From Stigmatella ashevillena (GTDB lineage Bacteria > Myxococcota > Myxococcia > Myxococcales > Myxococcaceae): DNA of 64,000 nucleotides. Positions 35,171 through 45,611 of this stretch are shown here, piece after piece. Location of the stretch: positions 8,178,425-8,242,424 of the forward strand of contig NZ_JAQNDM010000002.1 in the NCBI RefSeq assembly GCF_028368975.1, written 5' to 3'. Numbering within the stretch: the first letter of the stretch is position 1; every line of letters starts with the position of its first letter. The notes under the pieces are model-generated. The model saw nothing but the letters and a program-made list of their open reading frames with translations. It did no database searches and was not told where the DNA came from. A program made the translations under genes and the position numbers.

Positions 35171-36556
35171 CTACAGCCCCGTGCTCTTCAGGAGCAGGCG
35201 CGAGTTCTCGTCGGGGAAGAATCCGGGCGAGTAGATGTTCGAGTCCGTGACGAAGGCCCGGTCACCGAGGATGGCCAGCTTCGGGCCGGTGGTGGAGCGG
35301 ATGAACAGCGGCACCGCCACCTGCGTCTCCGGCCAGCGCACCATGCCGTCCGTGCCGAAGGAAGTATCCAGGTCGCCGTTGGCTTGGAGGCGGAAGAGCA
35401 CGGGTTTCGCGTACACGTCCGCGAAGACGAGGATCTTCCCATCCGCCTGGATGCGCAGGCCGCTGACGTCCACCACGTCGAGCACGCCCGCCGGCGCGGT
35501 GAGCTCCCGCACGCCTGCGGGGCCGAAGGTGACGTCCGGCTTGCCGTCGGCCGTGTACGCCACGAGCTTGAGCACGCCGTGCATTTCACCGCCGACCTTC
35601 ACGTCCTGCCGTGAGCCGGCGAGCAGCAGGCCGCCGTTGGGCCGCGCCACCAGGGCGTGGGCCTGTCCGTCTTCGCTCTTCGCGATACCGGAGGTGCCGA
35701 ACGTCAGGTCCTGGCTGCCGCTGGAGGTGATGCGCACGGCCGCGAAGTGGTCCCCCCCGCCCAGCACGACGCTAGAGCCCTGGAGCACCATGCCCTGCAC
35801 GGACTCCGCGTCCGTATACGCGCCGCCAATCCAGCTGCCCGTCGGGCTGCCCGCGGACTTGAACGTCGTGTCGAGCGAGCCATCCGCGTTGTAGCGGATC
35901 AGCGCGAAGTCCTCGTCGAGCCCGTCAGACTTGGTCAGGAAGCCGCCGACATAGAAGCGGCCGCCGGCCAGGGGCAGGATGCTCCGGACGGTGCCCACAA
36001 AGTTGACGGCGTTCTCCTCGCCGAAGTGCAGGCGCGAACGGCCCGTCTTGTTGAAGCTGGTGTCCAACTGGCCGTCGGGCCTGAGTTTCACCACCGCGAA
36101 GTCTCGCGAGTCCGAAGCGCTGCCGCCCCGGGCGAAGCCCGCGACCAGGATGCTGCCATCCGCGAGCACCGCCACCGTGTCCGCGCGGTCGTCCTGCTCA
36201 CGCTGGCCGGAGATGGGGCCCTGGGCGGGACCTTCGAAGTCGAGCACCACGGAGCCCTGCGTGCCGAACGACGTGTCCACCTCACCGGACGCCGTGTAGC
36301 GCCGCACGAGCAGGTCGACGCCCGTGGTGGCCAGGTTCGCCTCGGTGGATCCCACCACGACGAGGCCGCCGTTGGACACCGCGAGCGCCCGGCCCTCCTC
36401 GGCGGGGAGCTTCGTGCCGGCGTCGGGTGTCGTCCCCCCGTCCGGGGACGGATTGCCATCCGAAGGGCCGTCGTCTCCTCCGCAGGCCCCGACGCCCATG
36501 ATCAGAGTTCCCGCCGTCAGTACCGCCCACAAACCCTTGCGCACGCTGCGATTCAT
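35171..36556 (-). CDS. Delta-60 repeat lipoprotein
   Basis: 461 residues: a lipoprotein signal (lipobox GVGAC), a Pro/Asp/Gly spacer, and repeats of about 60 residues with the Delta-60 hallmark, e.g. FAVVKLRPDGQLDTSFNKTG, FALIRYNADGSLDTTFKSAG and DLDTSFGTDGMV. Delta-60 repeats form propeller-like folds typical of deltaproteobacteria. Likely surface-anchored; ligand unknown. It stands as a single gene. Confidence 0.85.
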   Translation of the reverse strand: MNRSVRKGLWAVLTAGTLIMGVGACGGDDGPSDGNPSPDGGTTPDAGTKLPAEEGRALAVSNGGLVVVGSTEANLATTGVDLLVRRYTASGEVDTSFGTQGSVVLDFEGPAQGPISGQREQDDRADTVAVLADGSILVAGFARGGSASDSRDFAVVKLRPDGQLDTSFNKTGRSRLHFGEENAVNFVGTVRSILPLAGGRFYVGGFLTKSDGLDEDFALIRYNADGSLDTTFKSAGSPTGSWIGGAYTDAESVQGMVLQGSSVVLGGGDHFAAVRITSSGSQDLTFGTSGIAKSEDGQAHALVARPNGGLLLAGSRQDVKVGGEMHGVLKLVAYTADGKPDVTFGPAGVRELTAPAGVLDVVDVSGLRIQADGKILVFADVYAKPVLFRLQANGDLDTSFGTDGMVRWPETQVAVPLFIRSTTGPKLAILGDRAFVTDSNIYSPGFFPDENSRLLLKSTGL

Positions 36557-36750
36557 TCAAGATGTCCCTTCCGGCCTGTCCGGTGCTGCCGCCGCACCGG
36601 GGTTACGCCGTCGGGGACATTTATTTCCGGCCGGGCAGGGGAGGGGGACCCCCGCTCAGGACGGCCTTCACGCAGAGTCCTTCCTCAACCACACCCCTGC
36701 GGCCTCACCTGGAGACCCTCGCACGCCACACAGCGGCGCACTGAGGGGCT

Positions 36751-37179
36751 TTAGAGCAGCTTCGCCATGATCTCGCGTTCGCGCTGCTCGAGTTTGATCG
36801 AGGCGAGCGTCCAGTCGATGAGCTCGTCGGCGACCGACACGTCGAGACCGAAGGCGTTGGCGGCCTCCTTCACCGACGCACGTTCCTCGTCCGCGATCTC
36901 TCCGTCGGCGCACGCCACCTCGACGCACATGCGCAGCAAGGAGACGCGCAGCTCGCGGATTTCGATCTTGCTGACGATGTCGGTGAGGCGGCTGGGCTTC
37001 TGGAACTCCCCCTCGATGAGCGCTGCAATCTGCGCGTCGCGGGGGGACAGGCCGATGCCCACCACCATGTCATCGAGTTGCTGACGCTCGTCCTCGGTGA
37101 CGCGGCCATCGCTCGCAGCCACGTTGGCCATGGCCTGGACGAACGCCAGTAACTGTTCTTGGGGGTACTCGCGGGTCAT
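36751..37179 (-). CDS. TerB-like domain protein
   Basis: 142 residues from the ATG at 37179, GGAG five bases before. The repeated acidic motif AMANVAASDGRVTEDERQQLDDM and CVEVACADGEIADEERASV is the metal-binding double helix pair of the TerB/DjlA-N family, found in tellurite-resistance and stress modules. Here no ter partners are near, so a general metal-sensing or stress role is all that can be said. Divergent from the GNAT gene. Confidence 0.82.
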   Translation of the reverse strand: MTREYPQEQLLAFVQAMANVAASDGRVTEDERQQLDDMVVGIGLSPRDAQIAALIEGEFQKPSRLTDIVSKIEIRELRVSLLRMCVEVACADGEIADEERASVKEAANAFGLDVSVADELIDWTLASIKLEQREREIMAKLL

Positions 37180-37358
37180 GTCGTCTCCAGGGCAAGGGGC
37201 GCGTGGCAGGCCGGGACTTGCGGACAGAAAGGGGGCCGGGCTGCTCGGTGGCGGAGGATAGTGGGTGCCCGTGCGGACCGAAACCGGTTTTCGTCCGCCC
37301 AGACGCGCTCGGTTCTTCTGCGTTGCATGGCCAGACGAACGAAAGGTTACTGTCGACC

Positions 37359-38225
37359 ATGACGATCCCAGACGCCGTGACGATTGGCCATGCCCATGAG
37401 GCACTGCAAGCCGCCTTCTGTGACTACGTGCCCCAGGTCTTTCGCACCGTGGACTTCCGGCGCTGGTGCGCGTGGGGGGAATGGAACGACGACTACCGCG
37501 CCTTCGCGGTGTTCGACGAGGGCCGCGTGGTGGCCAATGCCTCGGTGATGCGGATGCGGTTGCAGATCGAGGGCCGCGAGGTCATCGGTTACCAGTTCGG
37601 CGCGGTCGGCTGCGTGCCATCCCATCGCGAACGGGGGTTGTCGCGCGTGGTGATGGAGGCGGCGCTCGAGTACTGCGGTGCGGCGCCCCTGTTGTTGTTC
37701 GCCAACGAGAGGGTGCTCGATTTCTATCCGCGCTTCGGATTCGCACCTCGGGAGCAGATGCTGTTCGGCGCCGCATGCCACGCGGAGCCGGGAAGCGAGC
37801 CTGCGCCAGTGCTTGATCTGGCCGAGGCGCACGTCCGCGCGGGCTTGGTCGCGCTGTCCGACGAGGGGCTCGCGGTCACCGAGCGCTTCGGCGCGCGGAG
37901 CCACGCGAGAATCGCGAGCTGGTATGCGGCGAATGCCTTCTCACGGCCGCTGCGTCAGCTTCGCGCGGATGCCTGGGTGCTCGCCGGGGTCGAGGACGGC
38001 ACGCTGTATATCGACGACATCTTCGCGCGCGAGCCTTTCGACCTGCGCCCTCACATCCCACGGCTGATCAACCAGCCCATCACGGCCGTCCACTTCGGTT
38101 TCACGCCCGAGCGCTGGTGGCCCCAGGCGCGCGTCATCGGCGTGGACACGGAGGCCTACCTGTTCGTACGCAACCTGGAACTGCCTTCCGGGCCACATCG
38201 GTTTCCGGTGATGGCGCGAACGTAG
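37359..38225 (+). CDS. GNAT-family N-acetyltransferase
   Basis: 288 residues from the ATG at 37359. The GNAT core is visible: VIGYQFGAVGCVPSHRERGLSRVVMEAALEY, with V.P..R..GL..V as acetyl-CoA loop, and FYPRFGFAPREQMLF as motif B. A C-terminal extension of about 120 residues (RWWPQARVIGVDTEAYLFV) resembles Eis-like or sterol-carrier add-ons found in larger GNATs. Substrate unknown. A terminator follows. Confidence 0.8.
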   Translation: MTIPDAVTIGHAHEALQAAFCDYVPQVFRTVDFRRWCAWGEWNDDYRAFAVFDEGRVVANASVMRMRLQIEGREVIGYQFGAVGCVPSHRERGLSRVVMEAALEYCGAAPLLLFANERVLDFYPRFGFAPREQMLFGAACHAEPGSEPAPVLDLAEAHVRAGLVALSDEGLAVTERFGARSHARIASWYAANAFSRPLRQLRADAWVLAGVEDGTLYIDDIFAREPFDLRPHIPRLINQPITAVHFGFTPERWWPQARVIGVDTEAYLFVRNLELPSGPHRFPVMART

Positions 38226-38259
38226 GCAATGGAAAGGTGTATGTCATGCACACACCTTG

Positions 38260-38291
38260 GCCTCTCATATTTCAATAGAGGCATCTTTTTT
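38260..38291 (+). terminator. rho-independent terminator of the GNAT gene
   Basis: GCCTCT pairs with AGAGGC across an 11-base AT-rich loop, then ATCTTTTTT follows. A second hairpin (AAGGTGT/ACACCTT, 38234-38258) lies just before it. Confidence 0.65.
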
Positions 38292-38406
38292 CACTCGCAT
38301 GGTTGCAAATCAAACCGCTTTATCGGACAGTTAGGACAGGTAAGGGGCCGGTCCCCCTGCCACATTGTGTGGCCGAATTCACTCTAAGTCCTGACTGGGA
38401 GCGAGC

Positions 38407-39054
38407 ATGAAGCGTTCAGTTCACATGAAGTTCGTCGCGGCTTCGATGGCGGCTCTGACCTTTTCCACGTTCGGCGTGGGCTGCGGGGGCCCGATGGATC
38501 CGGGTGGCGACAGCCCCTCGTCCATGGCCCGCCGGCAGGCGTTCACGGGCAGCGAGCTCTACACGGGCATGGTCTTCGGCGTAGGCCCCGCCGCCGCTCA
38601 ATTCGAGGAGATCTGGCAGCGTCCGGAGATCAAGGCCCACCTGGAGAAGCCTGGCGTTGCGGATCAGCGTGAGCAGGCGGCGGCGCAACTCATCGCGAAG
38701 GTTGCCGAGCAGGATCCCACCTTCTTCGACCGGTTTTCCCGCGATCTCCGCAGCGGAAGCCACCTGACCATCGACCGGCTGCTCACGGAGACCAAGGAGA
38801 AGACCCAGGCTGCGGTCGCCGCCCTGCGCCAGGAGGCCAGGCTTCCGGATGAACTCAACGCCAGCGCTGTGAGTCCGGAACTGGGCACATGGCTCTACGT
38901 GGAGACCGCCGTGGCCGCGATCTTCGTGGTTGCCGTCACCGTCTTCATCACGCAGATCGACGTGACGCCGGTGACCGACGGTCCTCAGGCCAGCGCCCTG
39001 CGCCGCGACACCTGGGTGGACCTCCTGGCGAACAAGAGCTTCGACGCCCAATAG
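38407..39054 (+). CDS. SdpC-like lipoprotein (sporulation-delaying toxin family)
   Basis: 215 residues with a lipoprotein signal (lipobox FGVGC). The layout parallels SdpC-family proteins annotated in myxobacteria: FTGSELYTGMVFGVGPAAAQ, a helical DPTFFDRFSRDLRSG region, a Glu/Lys-rich helix, and a final hydrophobic segment (VETAVAAIFVVAVTVFITQ). In Bacillus the hydrophobic end of SdpC becomes the toxic peptide. There is no Cys pair in that segment here, and no recognisable immunity gene (SdpI/SdpR) next door. A role as contact toxin or envelope lipoprotein remains open. Confidence 0.55.
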   Translation: MKRSVHMKFVAASMAALTFSTFGVGCGGPMDPGGDSPSSMARRQAFTGSELYTGMVFGVGPAAAQFEEIWQRPEIKAHLEKPGVADQREQAAAQLIAKVAEQDPTFFDRFSRDLRSGSHLTIDRLLTETKEKTQAAVAALRQEARLPDELNASAVSPELGTWLYVETAVAAIFVVAVTVFITQIDVTPVTDGPQASALRRDTWVDLLANKSFDAQ

Positions 39055-39112
39055 TCTCCTCCACTCGCGCCTTTGAATCCGCGAAGGCGCTGAGTTCTCG
39101 GATCGCCCGGCC

Positions 39113-40996
39113 TCAGTAGGGACGCAGGTGGAAGCGCTGGCAGGTGTTGTCCAGCCAGCCGTATTGCTGGACGGCGCTGCCTTCGGACAGGGCGCATCCA
39201 CCCACCTCCAGGGCCTTTCCGCTGTGCCGCGCGATGAGCCGGGCGGTGCCATCCGCCAGGGGCTCGACGCGCCACTGGGTGTGAGTACCCGAGCAAGGGC
39301 CCATGACGGCCCGAGCGGCGTTGGCGGTGGATGCGCCTTCGATGATGAGACAGCTGCCTCCATTGAAAACCGGCTTGATCTGGAAGTAGCCCTCCTCGGA
39401 GGGGGTGAAGTTCCACCGCTGGCAATCATTCCCCAACCAGCTCCACTGGTTCACGCGGGTGCCGTTCGCCGTGCCGCAGTTGGCCACGTCGAGCACCTTG
39501 CCGCTGGAGACGTTGACGAGGGCCACCGGCCCCACCGGCTGGAGCTGCCACTCCTGGCAGGTATTGCCCAGTCCGGACCAGAGGTTCACCGCCGTGCCAT
39601 CCGCGGTGCCGCAGTTGGCCACATCGAGCACCTTGCCGCTGTTGCGGTTCTGCAACCGGAACCATCCGTCCGAGGTGGCCACCGGGCTCCACTGCTGACA
39701 GGCGGTGCCCAGCCAGGACCACTGGCCCACCCGCGTCCCATCCGCGGTGCCGCAGTTGACTGCATCCAGGGACTTGCCGGTGGTGCTGTTCACCAGCCGG
39801 TAGTACCCATCGGCGGTGGAATCGAGCACCCAGCCGGTGGCCGCGCTGGAGCAGGAGGCCAGCACCGTGTTGGCACCATCACTGCTCGCGCCCCCACTCA
39901 CCCCCATGCACTTGTTCGCCGACCGGCTCACCAGCTTGTAGGCCGCCCCGCGCACCGCGGCCGTGATGGGAGCACGCTCCCCGGAGGGAACCGCGAGCGA
40001 CGTACCGAGTGCCGCGGGCGTGCCGAAGGAAGGCGTGCCATCCGAATTCCAGCTGAAGGCCTGCGCGCGAGTCGAGCGGGTGCGCCCACAGCCCTGATTG
40101 GCCGCGCTGTTGGCGTGATAGACGATCCAGCTCTGCGTGCCATCCGGCGAGGTGAAGAAGCCGTTGTGCCCCGGCCCATACACCCCATGGGCGTCGGAGC
40201 GCTGGAACACGGGGCTGGTGGACTTCGTCCAGGAGGAGATGTTCAGGGGATCCCCGCCGGTGAGCGTCAACATCCCGAGCTTGTAGTCCGGGGTCCCGCA
40301 GAAGCTGGCCGAGTAGATGAGGAACGTCTTTCCACCGCGTTGCAGGACGACGGGTCCTTCATTCACGGGGGCGCCCTGCGTCTCCCACGCGTATGAGGGG
40401 CTGGAGAGCAGCACCTTCGCCCCACTGGTGGTCCAGGGGTTGCTCATCTTCGTGATCCACATGTTCTGGTCGTTGCCCTGAAACGCCGAGGAGAGCAGGT
40501 ACAGCGAGCCGTTGACCTGGAGATAGGAGCCATCGATGTTCCAGCCCGTCCCCTGCGGCTCGCTCTTGAAGGCATAGGGCCCCATCGGGTCGTCCCCGGC
40601 GCTCTCGAGCACCACCAGGTGCTGGTTGTCAAAGTTCCCCCCTGTGCCGGCCGTGAACATGAAGTACCAGCGGTAGCCGTTGGGGCCATTGATCCGGTGG
40701 AACTCGGGAGCCCAGAAGTTACAGCACCGGCTGGCCGTGGTGTCCGACCAGATCACCACGGGCACCGCGGTGCTCAGCCCCGCCAGGGTGGGCGACTTGC
40801 GCATCATCATCTGCGAGGACCAGGTGGTCGTCGCCAGGTAGTAGTTCCCGTTGTGGTACTGCACCCAGGGATCCGCTCCATCCTCCAGCAAGGGGTTGCG
40901 AAAGGTGGTCTCTCCGGCCGCCAGCGACGAGGTGGAGGAGAAGAGCAGTGCGGTCAATCCAATCAGCAACGCGGTGCATGCGCGGGGGGGGGCCAT
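39113..40996 (-). CDS. GH43-type glycosidase with RICIN domain
   Basis: 627 residues with a signal peptide ending near SLAAG. The five-bladed GH43 domain (about 30-330) carries the three catalytic acids: Asp42 in EDGADPWV, Asp155 in WNIDGSY and Glu213 in VNEGPVV. A beta-trefoil RICIN/CBM13-like region (about 355-627) has repeats such as [21 protein letters not shown] with NCGTA and CQ.W motifs. Likely an exported arabinofuranosidase or xylosidase acting on plant or microbial polysaccharides. A TGTGAACGTTCACA palindrome lies about 35 bp upstream of its start, matching the one before chvE, so both are probably under the same LacI-type control. Confidence 0.85.
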   Translation of the reverse strand: MAPPRACTALLIGLTALLFSSTSSLAAGETTFRNPLLEDGADPWVQYHNGNYYLATTTWSSQMMMRKSPTLAGLSTAVPVVIWSDTTASRCCNFWAPEFHRINGPNGYRWYFMFTAGTGGNFDNQHLVVLESAGDDPMGPYAFKSEPQGTGWNIDGSYLQVNGSLYLLSSAFQGNDQNMWITKMSNPWTTSGAKVLLSSPSYAWETQGAPVNEGPVVLQRGGKTFLIYSASFCGTPDYKLGMLTLTGGDPLNISSWTKSTSPVFQRSDAHGVYGPGHNGFFTSPDGTQSWIVYHANSAANQGCGRTRSTRAQAFSWNSDGTPSFGTPAALGTSLAVPSGERAPITAAVRGAAYKLVSRSANKCMGVSGGASSDGANTVLASCSSAATGWVLDSTADGYYRLVNSTTGKSLDAVNCGTADGTRVGQWSWLGTACQQWSPVATSDGWFRLQNRNSGKVLDVANCGTADGTAVNLWSGLGNTCQEWQLQPVGPVALVNVSSGKVLDVANCGTANGTRVNQWSWLGNDCQRWNFTPSEEGYFQIKPVFNGGSCLIIEGASTANAARAVMGPCSGTHTQWRVEPLADGTARLIARHSGKALEVGGCALSEGSAVQQYGWLDNTCQRFHLRPY

Positions 40997-41029
40997 GTAT
41001 CGCTTTCGATCAGGGAGGGGACGGAGGGA

Positions 41030-41043
41030 TGTGAACGTTCACA
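41030..41043. promoter_or_regulatory. LacI-type operator before the GH43 gene
   Basis: TGTGAACGTTCACA is a perfect 14-bp palindrome of the TGTGARCGYTCACA type bound by LacI-family repressors, 34 bp upstream of the GH43 start. The gap 40997-41318 holds this, a twin at 41280, and no coding remnant I can support. Confidence 0.65.
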
Positions 41044-41279
41044 TACTCCCGTGCCGAAGGTGCGCTCATCCTCAAGTATTGTCAACCGCCAGACAGGGCA
41101 GCCATCGCTTGACGCATGACAGCAAGACCCAAGTACAGGCAATCCGTGACGGCGCGCTGCATCATGTCCGGAGACTTCCCATCGCACAGCAGTGCGTCAT
41201 GTGGCGGATTCGCCGCTGTGCCGGGCTTGGCATTGCAAGAGGGTTTCATCCATGTGTACCTTTCGCTCCGCCGCAACGA

Positions 41280-41293
41280 TGTGAGCGCTCACA
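41280..41293. promoter_or_regulatory. LacI-type operator before chvE
   Basis: TGTGAGCGCTCACA, a perfect palindrome differing from the one at 41030 by a single base in each half. It lies 26 bp upstream of the chvE ATG. No LacI-family gene is in the window. Confidence 0.65.
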
Positions 41294-41318
41294 ATCTCCG
41301 GACAGAGAGAGAACACAC

Positions 41319-42383
41319 ATGAAATCAATCGGCCTCATGGCAGTGGTATTCGCGCTGGGCGCGTTCGCGCTCATGCCTGACGCGTGGGCACAGGACAAGG
41401 GGACCATCGGCGTGTCCATGCCCACGAAGTCCTCGGCCCGCTGGATCGATGATGGCAACAACATGGTCAAAGCCCTCCAGGCGAAGGGCTACAAGGTCGA
41501 TCTGCAGTATGCGGAGGACGACATTCCCAATCAGCTCGCCCAGATCGAGAACATGCTCACCAAGGGCTGCAAGGCCTTGGTGATCGCCGCCATTGATGGC
41601 ACCACCCTCTCCAACGTGCTGCAGCAGGCCGCCGACCAAGGCATCAAGGTCATCGCCTATGATCGATTGATTCGCGGCTCCAAGAACGTGGACTACTACG
41701 CCACCTTCGACAATTTCCAGGTGGGGGTGCTCCAAGGCAGCTACATCGAGAAGGCGCTCGGCCTGAAGCAGGGCAAGGGCCCCTTCAACCTCGAGCTCTT
41801 CGGCGGCTCGCCCGACGACAACAACGCATTCTTCTTCTACAACGGCGCCCTGTCGGTGCTCCAACCGTACATTCAGAGCGGCAAGCTCGTGGTGCGTTCG
41901 AAACAGCTGGGGATGGACAAGGTCTCGACCCTGCGCTGGGACGGTGCCGTCGCCCAGGCCCGCATGGACAACCTGCTGAGCGCCTACTACGCCGATCAGC
42001 GCGTGGACGCGGTGCTCTCTCCCTATGATGGGCTGAGCATCGGCATTCTCTCCTCGCTCAAGGGTGTCGGCTACGGCACCCCGAAGCAACCCATGCCCAT
42101 CGTGACGGGCCAGGACGCCGAGGTTCCCTCGGTGAAGTCCATCCTCGCCCGGGAGCAGACGTCCACGGTGTTCAAGGACACCCGCGAACTTGCTCGCGTC
42201 ACCACCAACATGGTGGACATGCTGCTCTCCGGTAAAAAGGTCGAGGTCAACGACACCCAAACCTACAACAACGGGGTGAAGACCGTGCCGGCCTACCTGC
42301 TCAAGCCCTTGAGCGTCGACGCCACCAACTGGAAACAAGTGCTCGTCGACAGTGGCTATTACAAGGACAGCCAGTTCAAGTAG
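41319..42383 (+). CDS. chvE: ChvE-type sugar-binding protein of a multiple-monosaccharide ABC transporter
   Basis: 354 residues with a signal peptide ending at [45 protein letters not shown] and VIAYDRLI are the typical class B periplasmic-binding motifs of ChvE/XylF, and [21 protein letters not shown] is characteristic of ChvE. It binds aldoses in the periplasm and feeds GguA/GguB. The start at 41319 is preceded by GAGAGA. It leads an operon with a glycosidase, gguA and gguB. A LacI-type palindrome stands just upstream. Confidence 0.9.
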   Translation: MKSIGLMAVVFALGAFALMPDAWAQDKGTIGVSMPTKSSARWIDDGNNMVKALQAKGYKVDLQYAEDDIPNQLAQIENMLTKGCKALVIAAIDGTTLSNVLQQAADQGIKVIAYDRLIRGSKNVDYYATFDNFQVGVLQGSYIEKALGLKQGKGPFNLELFGGSPDDNNAFFFYNGALSVLQPYIQSGKLVVRSKQLGMDKVSTLRWDGAVAQARMDNLLSAYYADQRVDAVLSPYDGLSIGILSSLKGVGYGTPKQPMPIVTGQDAEVPSVKSILAREQTSTVFKDTRELARVTTNMVDMLLSGKKVEVNDTQTYNNGVKTVPAYLLKPLSVDATNWKQVLVDSGYYKDSQFK

Positions 42384-42436
42384 AGGGCCGGTGAGTTTCC
42401 ATACTTTCCGTTGATCTCAAGAATGATGGAGAAGCC

Positions 42437-45400
42437 ATGAGCATTCCCCCCTACAGCCCCGCAGGCCGCTCAGCGGTGGCGAGCGCCTCCGTGGCTCCGC
42501 CTCCATCTCAGAGTCGAAGCCGGTGGAGGTCCTGGCGGAACGGGCTCCCGGCGGGAATGGGTCTGATCCTCGCCCTGTCTGGCTTGACGCACCTGGGATG
42601 TCAGCGCGCCATGCCCGCGGAAGCGGAGCCCACCGCGCTGGAAGCAGCGCCACCCGCGGACCCTCAGGTCATGGCCATCGTCGGCCCATTGAATCGGGAT
42701 GAGATCCTGGCGGCCCAACGGCTGGATGAGCCCCAGTGGTACAAGGACAACATCCCCTTCCTGGACACGCCGGACGACAAGCTCGACGAGATCTACTACT
42801 ACCGCTGGAGCACCTATAAGCGAGCGCTGCGCTACACCGTCCCGGGGACGGGATACGTCTCCACGGAGTACGACGTCCCCATCGGGTACGCCGGCAATCC
42901 CTATACGGCGCTTCCGGATGCGGCGGGCTATCACCTCCAGGATGGGCGATGGCTTGCCAATCAGGACTATGCCGGGGACTACCTGGACTTCTGGCTGAGA
43001 GGGGCCGGCTACTCAGGAACCATCAATTACTCCGAGTGGATCATCGACGCCGCTTATCAACGGGCGCTGGTGACCGGAAATCAGCGGGAGCTCATCTCTC
43101 GCCTGCCCGAGCTCATCGGGTTGTATCAGCGCTGGAACGGTCGGCTCGTCGACAACTTCCCGCTCAACGGGAGCGCTTCAAACGCGAAGCTCTACTGGCA
43201 GTCGCCGCTGTCGGACGCGACGGAGTACACCGAGACGTCCATGAAGAGCAGCAACTGGTTCGGCGGCGGCGCTGGCTACCGCCCCACGATCAATTCCTAC
43301 ATGTACGCCGCTGCCACGGCGATCAGTAAACTGGCCCGCGGCGCTGGAGACACAGCGACCGCCAATGACTATGCGTCCCGGGCCGCATCGCTCAAGGAGG
43401 GCGTGCAGAAGGCGCTGTGGGATCCGCAGCGCCGCTTCTTCTTTCAAGTGTACACGGTTTACGATGGTGCCAATGGTGTTCTGCAGGGGACTCGGACCAC
43501 CTGGCGTGAGCTGATGGGATACGCCCCATGGGCGTACAACCTTCCGGACGCGGAGTACTCGTCCGCCTGGCAGTTCCTCACTCAGCCGGACGGCTTCGGT
43601 GCGGCCTACGGCCCCACCACGCTGGAGCGGCTGCACCCGCTGGAAGCAGAGCAGGCCGTTGTCGCCAACGCCACCCGGGGGACCTCGGCCTCTGCCTCCA
43701 ACGGCGCGTACATCGGTCAAATCGACTTCACCGACAGCAGTGTCGCCTTCACCGTCGACGCGCCAGGCAACGGCACGTACCCGGTCAAGGTGTTCTACGC
43801 CAACGGGACGGGAGCCAGCAGCACGCACCAGTTGTTCGTCAATGGTGCGCAGGCCGCCCAGACCGTGACCTACCCGGCCACCATTGGCTGGGGCCAGTTC
43901 TCGCCTCAGCAGTTCGTGACGGTGCAGGTCGCGATGAAGGCTGGGCCCAACACGCTGAGGTTCCAGAAGGGGGTGGGCTATGCCGAGCTGGACAAGGTCT
44001 CCGCCAATCCCTACTTCAATTACCAAGCCCTTCCTTCTCAGCCCAATCGCGAGGACTGGAACTGCTGTCATTGGAACGGGCCGACATGGCCATACCAGAC
44101 CAGCCAGGTGCTCGCCGGGCTGGCCAACCTGCTGCAGAACTACCCAGCCCAGTCCTATATCACCGCAGCGGACTACCGGGAGATGCTCAACGACTTCACG
44201 GCGCTGCACTACAAGGACGGGAAGCCCTATGTGGCCGAGGCGGCCAACGGCGATACCGGCCAGTGGATCTACGACGGCTTCAACTTCAGCGAGCACTACA
44301 ACCATTCCAGCTACATCGACCTGATTCTCACCGGCCTGCTGGGCATCAAGCCGCAGGCGAACGACACCCTGGTGCTCAAGCCGCTGGTGTCCCCCTCATG
44401 GGACTACTTCGCAGTCCAGGATCTTCCCTACCACGGGCACAAGCTCACCCTCGTGTTCGACCGGTACGGCACCCGCTACGGCCTGGGCACGGGTTTCCGG
44501 GTCATACAGGATGGGCAGTTGGTCCACAGCGCGGCCACCTTGGGCGCGACGACTGTCCCGGTCGCCGCGCCGGTGCTGCCAGCACCCAAGCAGCGGCTGA
44601 TGAACGTGGCGGCCAATCCACTGACCATGGAGCAGGACTGGCTCAACCGCCCCATCACGCAGCCTTACCCGCTCGCGTTCGCCTCGTACACCAACCCGGT
44701 GTCCAACGGGCCACGGTGTCACAGCGGCCAGACGTGCCGGCCCACCACCTATGATCAACCGATGCGGGCCACTGACGGGTGGATCCGGTATGACACCATC
44801 CCGGACAACCGATGGACCAACCTGGGCTCGCCGAACGCCACCGACCACCTGGGGGTGGACTTCGGGGCGGTACGGCCCATCCAGCAGGTGAGCCTCTACC
44901 TCTACGACGACCGGGACCGGGTCCGGGCACCGGCCTCATACGACGTCCAGTATCTGGATGGCCAGACGTGGCGCAGTATCCCCAACCAGGTCAAGACGCC
45001 CACCACCCCCGTGGGCAACGACCTCAACACGGTGGCCTTCCCGGTCCTCTCGACGTCCCAGTTCCGTGTCGTCTTCAAGCCCCAGAGCGGCAAGTTCGTT
45101 GGCGTCACCGAACTGCAGTCGTGGTACCCCCAGGCGCCGCCCGCACGGCTCATCAGCAAGAACAGTGGCCTGGAGTTGGCGGTGACGGGAGGCTCCAGGG
45201 CTTTTGGTGCCGAGATCTCACAACAGGCCGCCACCGGAGAGAGCTCCCACCAGTGGAACGTGGTGCCAGCCGAGAATGGATTCTCCAAGCTGATCAACGT
45301 CCAAAGCGGGCTGGTGTTGGGGATCCGTGACGCCTCCACGAACGCCGGGGCCTTTGCACTGCAGTGGGGCGACAACCTGACTCGGGATCACCTGTGGTCG

Positions 45401-45577
45401 GTCGTGGACATGGGCAATGGCTACTCCAAGCTCGTGAATGCCCACAGCGGGATGGTGCTGGGCATCCAAAACGCATCCCGATCTGTGGGGGCGCCCGCGC
45501 TGCAATGGAACGACAGCGGCACGGATGATCACCGCTGGCGCATCGAGACCGTCGCCTCCTCGCTCGCGGCCCCGTGA
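42437..45577 (+). CDS. GH63/MGH1-like glycoside hydrolase lipoprotein with carbohydrate-binding modules
   Basis: 1046 residues, lipoprotein signal with lipobox LTHLGC. An (alpha/alpha)6-type catalytic domain (about 75-620) has [39 protein letters not shown] and, after an inserted CBM35-like beta-sandwich (about 405-500), [20 protein letters not shown]. This is the MGH1/GH63-like family. A discoidin-type (F5/8 C) module (about 745-890) and a RICIN-like trefoil (about 900-1040) follow. It lies 53 bp after chvE and 34 bp before gguA, so it degrades a glycan whose sugars the transporter imports. Exact linkage unknown. Confidence 0.82.
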   Translation: MSIPPYSPAGRSAVASASVAPPPSQSRSRWRSWRNGLPAGMGLILALSGLTHLGCQRAMPAEAEPTALEAAPPADPQVMAIVGPLNRDEILAAQRLDEPQWYKDNIPFLDTPDDKLDEIYYYRWSTYKRALRYTVPGTGYVSTEYDVPIGYAGNPYTALPDAAGYHLQDGRWLANQDYAGDYLDFWLRGAGYSGTINYSEWIIDAAYQRALVTGNQRELISRLPELIGLYQRWNGRLVDNFPLNGSASNAKLYWQSPLSDATEYTETSMKSSNWFGGGAGYRPTINSYMYAAATAISKLARGAGDTATANDYASRAASLKEGVQKALWDPQRRFFFQVYTVYDGANGVLQGTRTTWRELMGYAPWAYNLPDAEYSSAWQFLTQPDGFGAAYGPTTLERLHPLEAEQAVVANATRGTSASASNGAYIGQIDFTDSSVAFTVDAPGNGTYPVKVFYANGTGASSTHQLFVNGAQAAQTVTYPATIGWGQFSPQQFVTVQVAMKAGPNTLRFQKGVGYAELDKVSANPYFNYQALPSQPNREDWNCCHWNGPTWPYQTSQVLAGLANLLQNYPAQSYITAADYREMLNDFTALHYKDGKPYVAEAANGDTGQWIYDGFNFSEHYNHSSYIDLILTGLLGIKPQANDTLVLKPLVSPSWDYFAVQDLPYHGHKLTLVFDRYGTRYGLGTGFRVIQDGQLVHSAATLGATTVPVAAPVLPAPKQRLMNVAANPLTMEQDWLNRPITQPYPLAFASYTNPVSNGPRCHSGQTCRPTTYDQPMRATDGWIRYDTIPDNRWTNLGSPNATDHLGVDFGAVRPIQQVSLYLYDDRDRVRAPASYDVQYLDGQTWRSIPNQVKTPTTPVGNDLNTVAFPVLSTSQFRVVFKPQSGKFVGVTELQSWYPQAPPARLISKNSGLELAVTGGSRAFGAEISQQAATGESSHQWNVVPAENGFSKLINVQSGLVLGIRDASTNAGAFALQWGDNLTRDHLWSVVDMGNGYSKLVNAHSGMVLGIQNASRSVGAPALQWNDSGTDDHRWRIETVASSLAAP

Positions 45578-45611
45578 TGCCCTGGGCGTTTCCTTCCACG
45601 AGGACTTTCCC

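Noticed and set aside
35082..35250. A short plus-strand frame beginning TSIVFPEDCTLSELRTSMSA
   Set aside because: It runs into the end of the Delta-60 gene, has no ribosome site and no recognisable fold.
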